DNA of 64,000 nt from Brienomyrus brachyistius (taxonomy: Eukaryota; Chordata; Actinopteri; Osteoglossiformes; Mormyridae): NCBI RefSeq assembly GCF_023856365.1, contig NC_064542.1:15476863-15540862 (forward strand), in the 5' to 3' direction. Positions 44,135 to 64,000 of this stretch are shown piece by piece (the stretch's first letter is position 1; each line of letters opens with the position of its first letter). Under the pieces are notes generated by a model. It was not told where the DNA came from and made no database searches. It saw nothing but the letters and a program-made list of their open reading frames with translations. A program made the translations under genes and the position numbers.

Positions 44135-44630
44135 TAAACCGCACCGCTCTTTCAATGCCGGCTACTTCCTCAGTAAACAAACAAACAACCTAACAGACAA
44201 ACAGCACGTTATTCGAAACGCACTGAACAATTAGTGACTATATTAAAAGAGTAGCCTCCCTTATTGCGTGGTCTTTACAGTTTACAGCTGAGAGCACATG
44301 CTGTCAGCGTAACGGCAAACGTCACTGTGGAAGAAGCAGATGAACTTAAATGCCATCCGTATGTCGACGGAGTTAAGCGCTGCTTAGATTTCAACTATGG
44401 GGTGTTTTACACAGTTGTTGTGTACTTTCTCACAATTTTAAATTATATTAACATTTCTTACTATAATAAAATATACTACAATTAAATTGCCAGCTTTTAA
44501 TTGTACAACCTTTTATTCGTTATATTTTTGCGCTCCGAGCAGCTTCCAAGAGAGAATAAATATCCAACACTGCCCTCTGGTGTTAGATAATTGGAGGAAC
44601 CGTACGGTTCTTTTAGCAAATAACGTTTTG
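43816..44630. other. Intergenic downstream of sh3tc2, (GA)n tract
   Basis: A (GA)n microsatellite occupies 44099-44132. No gene recognised. Confidence 0.5.
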
Positions 44631-44631
44631 G

Positions 44632-44637
44632 TTTATT
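44632..44637 (-). terminator. Candidate sh3tc2 polyadenylation signal
   Basis: TTTATT on the + strand (AATAAA on the gene strand) about 570 bp past the sh3tc2 stop. Another lies at 44512-44517. Assigned by position only. Confidence 0.3.
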
Positions 44638-45207
44638 AAAGATAAACTGTACATCATAACAGTTTTTGGTAAACCAAAAATACTTAAAATAATATATGTA
44701 CACATTCTCTGTGCATAATGATAAATCTTGTAAAATAATAGTATAAGTTTAATCATTCCCAGTTGAAATTTTTATAAAGATTGGTATCCCACAATATCAG
44801 AAAAGAAAGAGATCAGTCAAAACTGAACCAAGGCTTTTTTATATCCAACATCTTACATATTATACAAAATATTTACAAATCATTTACAAAGAATAATAAA
44901 GCATTGCTATATAAAACACTCACTTATTAACAAAGTACATTAACAAGGACAGCATTGCAGGGTTCATTTCTGAGCACTTACTTAAGTCAGACGGTGACTT
45001 CGCTTGATTTATGGAGACTTGTTATGCACCTGACACCATGTATCGCACCCCCAGACTCATACACACCACTGAATGTAGAAAATAAGTTATAAACGTACAT
45101 TTTGCAAAGGGTTCAAAGGCACATAAAAGACTGGGAATGGCTTGTAAATGTCTTCTAAGCTGAGAGACCGGCCCCTGTGTTCTGCCCCCCCCCGTCTTTG
45201 GGGACTG

Positions 45208-55663
<10,456 letters not shown>

Positions 55664-55699
55664 AGCGCCTGGAACTAACGAGAGGTTTGTCTGCGAAAC

Positions 55700-55875
55700 C
55701 TACGAACATCAACGGGCACCAACCTGAAACCAAGAAGCATTTTCTCAGAAACTCCGCCGTGCAGCACATCTCGCTGTGCTCTTCAGAGCTCACTCCTGCG
55801 GGCTCGCCTGGAGAGGGTTACACCCTGCACCTCTGCCGGCGCTGCTATTCATCCGAGTCTGAGAGAACATTTCTC

Positions 55876-55911
<36 letters not shown>

Positions 55912-58900
55912 TCTCTCACACACACACAAACACACACATTATCTTTTCTCCCCAGCCTCGCCTCCAAATGCGCAGAGCTCTGCTGATGGCATGTTTGTGT
56001 GGGTAAGTTTGCCCGAGCGCCAAAGGCCCTCCGAGGGCCATTGGTCACATGCCTACGATGTTAAACGTTACGTCGCTTAAGTTAGAGCGGGAAAGTGCTC
56101 CAGTTTCTGTTAACATGCTATATTTTGATATAAAGTTATTCTCAGCTGTGGGAAATATCCAACTAGCGAGTCACAGTTATCTGCCATCTTAAATTACTTT
56201 TATACAGTTGACTACCTTCTAAACACAGGGTGTAAAGGGCTAGGCAGCGCTCGGTGTGCTGGCCCCCCTCCCCAGAGAAGGGTGAAGTCCCCCCTTCCCA
56301 CCCGCCCTGCTCGGGACAGAGAGGGCGAATACACCGGGGTCTTTGTCCTCCTGGGGCCTCCCCTTCATAGCACTGCACATTCCCTGTGCTGCTCGGCGGT
56401 AGTAAAATATCGCGTTTTGTCAGCGTGAGTGTCGATACGTGATTTAATATTGACACACAAATCTCCCCCGTTACTCTCCCCAGAGGGAGCGTGTGCGGCG
56501 CAAAGAGGTAAACAAATGCTGAGGACAAGGCAGGCCCAGCCCTGTCTGTCAGTAATAAAAGCTGGCACTTAGACTACAGCACTGGCTTGTAAGCACAGCC
56601 ATTAAGAGCGACAGAAAGGCCTCAAGCTAAAATCTTCTGAAGTGCACTGAGAACGTGAGATGACGGGTGGACGAACTTCGCATTGAGCAAAAACAAGCAG
56701 AACAAATTATGTATTCGCCAGAGCTCAGGCTCCAAACTCAGTAACAGGGTCATGAGTTTGTCTGCATCTCATTGACAAAACTGCGATCTGTTTCTTTAAA
56801 GCGGCACAGAGAAAATTCCGTTCGGAATTCCTGCTGATGCTGCAATGGGTGCAGCTTCTAGACAGATGCTTCTGTTGGCCCCTAATGTTCTTCCATCACT
56901 TACTGATTATAGCAGATTTAGCATGGAAGCTATTTGATGTATTTACTGAAGGACTGAAAAGGCTGTGGCAGGTTTACTAGGCCCCCAGGCATCAGTGAAG
57001 GAGCCGGTGACAGTGGATGTATGGATTCATGTCTGTATTCATGTAGAGAACATATCCAAGAAGATATGGGTCTTCTTTTTATAACCATGGTCTTTATAAG
57101 TTTGCATATATTTTATTCACATTAGTTTTATGTTATGTGCTTTTAATTCTTAATCTATTTATAAAGTTAGGTGCATGGATGGATGGTATTTTTCCTAGAT
57201 TTTAGACAGTCTTTTGCCAGGAGATATAAAAAAAATTATTTCTAAGAATCTAGTTAAAAAAATGTTATGAGTTCCCTTAATGAGCCTACTTCATTAAGTC
57301 GATTTCCTTAAACTTGTGGCAGCTAAGGAGCCATTTGTGCTCATAGTGTGTTGGAAAGGAGACTGACCCTGGTCATTAAACGCTCTGACAGCAGAGACCC
57401 CCCATCAGAAATGCCCCTTTGGTGCAGCCTGCAGCTTACTACTGCGTGCCAGACTAAACTAATCAAGCCAGAGCCTCTCTCACGAGTTTAATGGAGGGAC
57501 ACGGTCAAATGGGCTTGTTTGATCTCCCCAGAGTCCCCCTTCTGTTTTGACTCTCTCTCTTTCTCATACTGACAGATGCTGAGGGGATAATCTTATATGT
57601 AAAATAAAGCCTTTCCATTTCACCTTATTTACCTGAGGGTCATTCATTTAGTCTGGTCGTGATTCCATCTTGGTCGGTCTTAAGAGCCCAGTGTACAGCA
57701 TGAAGGCCTATCCGTGCCATAACACCTTCTTATCTTATCAAACAATGGCTTGTCCTTCTAACAAAGATGTGTTTCTCTAAAGTCACTGTGTTACAAAACA
57801 TTACCTATCAATATAAAACCCTGTCAAGTTGTTAAAGTGAAACCCTCTGCCTCACGCACACACAGGAACTTATGTAAAGGGACAAAACATTTGTCACCTT
57901 AAACGGAACCTTGTGACGGGTCCCGGGTGTGTTATCGCTTTAGGAGGCGACCTGCACGGCTTTAAAAGTTGGTTAAAGTCAATGAACTGAGAAGCTTGTA
58001 ATATGAGACAGGCATATGGGTTCTAAGTTTAGATCAGCTCCATGTGAAGTTCTTCCAAGCGCACAGCTTGCACAGCAGAGAAGGGAACAGCTTCCGTGCG
58101 ATAAGAAATGAAAGCAAGTCACTGGCAGAGTTAACCAGCCTCTGATAGATCAGGTTTTTCAGTCTATGAGCCAGTGCTTGTCTGTAAGGGAGAGACCCAT
58201 GAAATGAAGTCTTTCTACAGACAGCTGTCTCACAAGAGAGTGAGTCCAAAACGCAGCAAATCACTGCTCCCCTACCTCTGTACTCCTGACTCGCGGACGT
58301 CTGAGTGTCCCTCATGGGGGGGTGTCAGCGGACCGCTGGCCACGGGAGAGGAAAGTCCTGCGGTGGGACGGGGTTGAGGCAAGCATGCCCCTGCGCATGA
58401 GCGCCCTTGCCCGTCGGCAAGCGTGAATAGATGCGTGCCGCCGCGCTCCTGGGCTTGTTTTCCAGTGGAACACCAAGCTGCAAAATAATCAGAGAACTAC
58501 ACTGAGGAAGCAGATTAACCCCTCCCCTGTTCTGTGAGGCACAGGAATGTCTGCTGACTGCTATCACCCTCTCTCTCTTTCGCATACCCTTGCTCCCTCT
58601 CTCTCCTGTTTTTCTCACACTTCCTTAAGAACACCGAGGTCAAAGTTTTACTGAGGCTCTTCTGGAGGTGAAAGGCAAGCTGGGATTCTCGGTGTGAGAG
58701 GGTTAGGGTTAGAGCACCCTACAGGCAGGTGACGACTGTGACCACAGGGATTCATCACAAGTGACACGTTCGAATGGCTTGTTTGAACGAATGGGCAGGC
58801 TTAGTTTTCCAGAAAAAAAAGGAATGCAAACTATCTGCATGGATGGAATCACTGACCGTAAGCCGCGTATCTGGTTTGACGAGTTTACACTTTCGACAAA

Positions 58901-59215
58901 ACGAAAGTTGGAAGAACTTTATTAGCCCTGAAGATTAAGTACATGTAATCACGAAGCATTCAAATTGAAGAAAACGCATAACTCAGATTTCATATATAAT
59001 TGTGATGCTTTATTAACGCCTGTGGGAAATTCCCTTTTACCTGCCCCATCTTGCTCTCCATCAGACACAAATACACCGTCAGGATAAAAATAGCATCAGT
59101 TTGTACATTTGCTTGTCACTTTAGTTGTATTCTTATCTGTAGGTAATTGTACATTTTAGTCTAATTTAAGGTACAGGAATCAACTTCAAGGTACAAACAA
59201 TATTAATGTACTATC
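55700..59215. other. Intergenic between sh3tc2 and the next gene, (CT)n tract
   Basis: A (CT)n tract at 55879-55918 followed by (CA)n lies about 215 bp upstream of the sh3tc2 start codon, within the probable promoter or leader region. No gene recognised across the interval. Confidence 0.5.
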
Positions 59216-59219
59216 AATG

Positions 59220-59550
59220 TTCCTCAAGGTCCATTTCTATATCTTATAAGGCACAATTACCTACAGCTAAGGTACAACTGGCAGAGCCTTGAGGGTGCAG
59301 CCCCAGTCACAAGCAAAGGCACAATTTGATCGTCGACAGTGCACAGGTAAGAACTAATTTGGGGGAGGGGGTCACAGCACAGGGTCATCCAGCAGCCAGC
59401 ACCCAGGGAGCTGGGGAGGGGGGTGGGTGTGTGGTTGTGGGCCTTGCTCCATGGCCCGCAGCTGCATGACGATTCTGCCGTGGCTGGGACTCGAGCCAGC
59501 AACCTTGCGATCACAGGCACAGAGTCTTAGGCTGCTGAGTCGCACAGTCT
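59220..59550 (-). mobile_element. tRNA-derived SINE
   Basis: On the minus strand the head reads GACTCAGCAGCCTAAGACTC, TGTGATCGCAAGGTTGC and GGCTCGAGTCCCAGCC, the last matching the Pol III B box (GGTTCGANTCC). A non-tRNA body with CAAGGCCCACAACCACAC follows, ending near TAGGTAATTGTGCC. The A box is degraded. Confidence 0.65.
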
Positions 59551-62280
59551 TCCCTGAATCCAAATGCATTGCTAACACTTTCTTATGAACATTTTATTTC
59601 CTCACCGCGCCTCATTTCTAGCATAATTCAAAGTCCTCCTTGGCTCTGCATGCGGCTTTCTTGCTGTGCCCCACTGGTTAAAGGTAAAACCCCACAAGCG
59701 GTTTTGTGTGTGCCGGCCCTTCGCTGGCAGTTTCACAGGGCGCCCCGGGCAGCGCTGGCAGCGGGATGGAACGTCTGATGGCGTATGTCCATAAACAGTA
59801 CCGGCTGCCCTCGCTGACACAGCAGTCGGGCCACACTGGAAGTCATGCAAGGAGCCTATCTGACATCAGGAATGACCTAAGAGACAGAAACATCACAAAG
59901 GGCACAAGCTGCGTCGACAAAGGGAAGAGGAGGACCGAATCAGATGCTTCCCCTTGAAACACGAATAAACTTCTCTGTACATTAGCAGTTTAAGCTCCTG
60001 TATCCTATTTTGCAACAACATAATAATAATTAGTGTAATACAGTCACAATCGTCAAATACACCCAACTTGACCTGTGTCTCCATTCTAGGTTTAGCTTAG
60101 TAATACTCCAGGCTGGTATGTTGTCTTTTTACACTAATTGCGCTTTTTTTATAATGACTATGTAAGTTTCCAAGTATGAAAAAATGTGTTTGTGCCTAAT
60201 CCCACCTTTCTGAAGCATCGTAATGGTTCCTGCTATTGGCAGAGCCTTATGTTTGTCAAAGAGGATGCATTCTTTCCTTTATGTTACACTCATTTGCCGT
60301 GGCCGCACTCAAAAATCAGAAAATTCCCAGCCAAAATATGAGTCTGGCTACCGCTGGTACACTGTAGTCCAGAGGATGGGCTCAGCAGACGCATATTTCA
60401 CTAGGATGGAAGGCAGTGAGTCACGGGGGGGGGGGGGGGGGACTGTGACAGCACACCGGCCTCAGCCTGCGTTTTGCTTTTAGAGATGGGATGTTTGTTC
60501 CAGCAGCGTCCTGGGAGCAATGAATATCATTCCAGCAGCCTGTTCACCTCTAAAGTCTGGACAGCCCCACTCAGAACTGCCCATATCCACTCAGGAAGAG
60601 GGTTTTCCTGTTATTTAGTTATATCTGTTTGTGGTACAATTGTTTGGCCTTTCTTCCAGGATGCCAATTCATAATATCCTATAACCAAAAGCTCCATGTA
60701 ACTACTGACCGCTAGAGTTTCAGGTGGCAATTCAAGGGAGGTGATCTGTGAGTTCAAACAGGCATTTGGTTAGTGAGAATATCGTCATGTTAATAATGGC
60801 TTAATGTCAGGCGGGGAGAAATATGGACGCTTCGCATACAGGGGGGGGGGCGAGAACCATAAGACAAGTATAGGCAGCAGCCTGGGGCCCATGAAGACAG
60901 AATTTCCAGAAGTTACATTTCATGCATAATATGATCATTTAAATGATACCAACATGTATGTTATTCACATTTGTAGTGACAGTTTTCAGGTGTAATGGAC
61001 TATCGTACTTTGAGACGAAGCTCTACCCAGCTTTCTTTGATCACTGGAGTCTGCCAGTTGTTCACTGCAGACCGAACTGGAACAAAGTCTCAAGAGTAAC
61101 ATTGCATCTCCCTTGTCTGATACCGTCTCATTAGAGTGGGAGGCAACTTGTGAAGAGACGTGGAGAGAACACAAGAAAATGAACATATGTACAAAAACTA
61201 ACCTTAGCAAAAGAGGGAACTTCTATAACTTGACCTAGCGTAATCCCCCCTCCCCCCCATCAGCAAATTTTACCGACAGCATTCCTGCCCCAACCCTGAT
61301 CAGCAAGTATTTTTATGTTATATTAGTTATCAGTCCCTCTAGTTTCTCTCTTTCCTCCAAATATATCTCTATTATCCCACTTAGTGGTCCCTCTTAGAAC
61401 CCCCGAGTACTAAGTCTGCCCCTGGTCTCATATGCTCATGGTTCTTCTTACGTTGCAGTTAAACAGCATGAAAGCGCATCTCCACTGCCAATTAATGATC
61501 CTGTCAGACCTGCAGGTATCTGTGCCGCACGTTTATTTGCAAGCTGCTCTCAGTAACAGCGGACGGGGGCCATTCGTGCTCTGAGCAGCTGCAGACGGGA
61601 AGCCCAGGGCGCCGCTCACATCCCTCCATTGTCCCGCTTCCTCCACGGCCGAGTAGCTGCTTCCTCGGGGAGCTGCAAACGGCAGCAATGAACCGCTGCA
61701 GACCGAGGCGAAAACATCCCAGGACACACTGACAGTAAAGCCAACGAAGCGGCAGCGGATATGCAAACTCGAGGCGATCACCGTTTCTGTAAGGATATTA
61801 CGTAAAACAGGCTCCGTGGTGCACCTGATTGTAAAATCACGTGTATAAGACATTCCCGAAGTACGACAAGTAAAGTATGTAAATATAAACAGGGGAATTC
61901 TACAGTACACAGATGCTATAATGAATAATGTGAAGTGTCCGTTTCTTAGATAAACAGACGACAAATCACTCTACCAGAATTATGTGTAAATTAATACTTA
62001 ATAATTAGGAAAGCTGCTTCTGTAGCCATACCCGTTACTTCCAAACGAATTAAATGGTTTTCGTAGTGATACGTATCAGTATTTTAGCAAGGTGCTGGGA
62101 TGCAATATGTCGTGTGACCACCAGATGTCGGCAGATGCCGACACATTAATAACAAGCCATTAAAATCCACCTGTAGATGTCAACTTTCCTGAAGATGGCG
62201 GTAGATTCCTTCTTGCGTGATACCCAAATCGTTCTTACTAGAAAAAAATGATGTGTCTTCCCCAAGCTTTGGGTTTGGCA
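59551..62280. other. Intergenic, no gene recognised
   Basis: G-runs near 60427-60441 and 60841-60850. No coding family recognised. Confidence 0.45.
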
Positions 62281-62885
62281 TGAGCGCGGGATTCAGAAGC
62301 CGCTGGCTCGGGTGCCGCTCGGTGCCTCTGACGTAGGCCGCCAGAAGATGGAATCGGGCAGCGAGGTTGGAACGAGCGCAGTGCCTTGACGGCGCCTATC
62401 GGCAAGCAGCGAGCCGTCAGCGGTGTCTCTCACCGGGCGAAAAGGAGCATCAACTGCAGGCGGACTGTGACAGAGCAGCATTGCACCTCCATTGCAATCC
62501 GGCTTTAGCAGAATCCTCGACAGGCGCTGCCACTGCAAGAATATTGCTGTAATCGGCTTCTTCTACAGAACAGCCTATGCTTCAGTTACTAATCCAGGTC
62601 TCCTCACCTTGCCTGTCTCCGCCACTGCACCCGACACCGGGAAAGCTCACGGGCGCGTATTCCAGTTTAGAAAGGAAGAATTAATATATATCGCTGCTTT
62701 AAATATTTATCTCATCCGGTGTTTTCACCGGACATTCTAATAGCTTCTTTATCTGACTCCCCTGGAGAAGAACAAGAGGATATTTGACGTGCATTTGAAA
62801 CAATTTATTGTGGGATTTCGAGGATCATATTTTCCCTGGACACGTTTTTTCGAATGAGAATTTTTCTGCACCATGAGCACTAGTG
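62281..62885 (+). promoter_or_regulatory. CpG-rich candidate promoter and first exon of next gene
   Basis: CpG density rises at 62280-62660 (GCGCGGGATTC, GGTGCCGCTCGGTGCC, CACCGGGCG). At 62873 an ATG in good context (CACCATGAGC) opens ATG AGC ACT AGT G and is cut by a strong donor GTAAGT at 62886. Joined to the acceptor at 63942 it would stop after 10 codons, so this would be a leader exon with a short upstream ORF, not the main start. Conserved order in human 5q32 predicts ABLIM3 starting here, head to head with sh3tc2; no ABLIM3 coding sequence is visible to confirm it. Confidence 0.4.
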
Positions 62886-63942
62886 GTAAGTGAATAGCTT
62901 TTTTTTTCTGGTCGAAACCACCCTGCTGTTTTATAAGAAAAGCAACTGAAGTATATAGGGGAAAAGCAATAGTGTTAAAAGGTAATACCTTAAAATGACA
63001 GTAATGTCGTGAAGGTACTCTGGCATACTCACTTTCCCACCTAGAATACCGTGTATAGGTATCCTTCACTAGGTTACCTATGAAATCATACACATATTTT
63101 AATGAACGGCATTTTATAATGTATGTTATCCTATATTTCCATGCATTTTTCCATGCACGAAAATTCCCGCGATTCACTATGCTATTTTCATTTTATTGGA
63201 TGTTATATCCATCTTGAACCTAACACTTATTTAAGGATTTTTTGTTAATTGACGATCGCGAGCTCTGCATCGGAATGTTTGGTACCCTCGCGTGTCTGGC
63301 GCGCGGCTTGTGCGCGCAGCGAAGTTTAATCTTTCGAAAATCAGCACCCTGTGTGAATGACTACGACCGAGTAGGTAATAAATGAAATATGTATCTACTA
63401 CTGGAACTCCTTCCCATCTTTCCCACCCTGTCATCGTGGACTGTTCTGCAGATTTGTACTTAGGCTAAGCTCCCTCCACGAGGTAGGCTGAGCCCCGTGT
63501 CATGGTGCATTTCAAAACCTTACAACTTGAACTTTTATGCAGCTGCACACGCAGACTGTGGCTGAGGATTTTGTTGTTTTTGTGAAGAATTTTTATTTGT
63601 AATGCTGCTGTCTTTGAAGAAAAGTTTTTTGGAAGCAGCATACCATTGCATTTTATCTCACTTTTTGAAATTCCCTAGGTGACCGACTTGCAGCTGCTGC
63701 AGAGTTATCAGATGGGAGCTGGTGGCCTGGGGTGTCAGACCAGTCATATATCATACAGCATTTAGTCACTCGTTCCCCCACCCTAGTGTTTTGACAATGA
63801 ATAATCCGTTTCCTGTTAGTTTGTATGTTGGAAAGATTGCTGCTGTCAGGACTGTATGGCTGGGTACTGGTCAGGGACTGCTGTCAATGACGATGTTGTT
63901 TGTGTGTGGAAGACAGCACTCCTGAAATCTTTGTCTTGTCAG
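62886..63942 (+). other. Putative first intron of the next gene
   Basis: It lies between the GTAAGT donor at 62886 and a pyrimidine-rich acceptor CTTTGTCTTGTCAG ending at 63942. No independent gene or repeat recognised. Confidence 0.35.
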
Positions 63943-64000
63943 AAAGGCCTCCACAGAAGTAGGACCCCTGCTGACCCCAGCGGCATGGAAGACAACCACA
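63943..64000 (+). other. Putative second exon of the next gene, truncated by the window
   Basis: Follows the acceptor ending at 63942. A TAG closes the frame coming from exon 1, then an ATG at about 63984 opens MEDNH before the window ends. Too short to recognise. Confidence 0.3.

Noticed and set aside
59487..59545. A tRNA gene
   Set aside because: The B box is present but the cloverleaf and A box are degraded, and a SINE-type body follows, so it is a SINE head.

Overview
This window is nuclear DNA of a ray-finned fish, most likely a teleost. It holds an intronless beta-2 adrenergic receptor gene, a multi-exon SH3TC2 gene on the opposite strand, and many interspersed repeats of kinds typical of teleosts: tRNA-derived SINE fragments, Tc1/mariner and hAT DNA transposons, short palindromic elements and many minisatellites. 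The order adrb2 (+), sh3tc2 (-), then a likely promoter and first exon of a + strand gene at about 62.3-62.9 kb matches ADRB2 - SH3TC2 - ABLIM3 on human 5q32. The third gene is inferred only from order and orientation; no recognisable coding sequence of it lies inside the window.

Layout: 1-3.7 kb is almost all tandem repeat, a 28-bp pyrimidine-rich minisatellite and then a roughly 1.5-kb array of 30-bp units built on TTAGGG-like motifs. From 3.7 to 27.5 kb I see no protein-coding gene. That stretch holds SINE copies, a hAT-type palindromic element inside an older repeat (5.6 kb), a solo LTR with 5-bp target duplications (14.7-15.1 kb), and minisatellites at 13.8, 16.9, 17.5, 19.2 and 20.7 kb. 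adrb2 lies at 27.9-29.1 kb, behind a plausible CCAAT/TATA promoter. From 29.2 to 45 kb is repeat-rich intergenic DNA with a decayed BED-finger hAT transposase, a 62-bp tandem array and a decayed Tc1/mariner copy.

sh3tc2 runs from 55.66 kb down to 45.21 kb. I could join 18 coding exons with consistent reading phase at every junction, giving 3987 nt (1328 residues plus stop). It has an N-terminal myristoylation-type start, two SH3-like regions and a long tetratricopeptide-repeat region. 55.7-62.3 kb is intergenic with one tRNA-type SINE.

The two complete genes do not form one pathway. adrb2 encodes a catecholamine-activated, Gs-coupled plasma-membrane receptor. sh3tc2 encodes a Rab11-linked endosomal recycling adaptor which, in mammals, is needed in Schwann cells and is mutated in Charcot-Marie-Tooth disease 4C. 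Their adjacency is conserved vertebrate synteny. I found no prokaryote-type system, CRISPR array or evident new gene family. The most notable points are sequence-level: loss of both mammalian PKA sites in the receptor, a GC-AG intron and a transposon placed 5 nt past a splice donor in sh3tc2, the telomere-motif array, and an array of nuclear-receptor-type half-sites.
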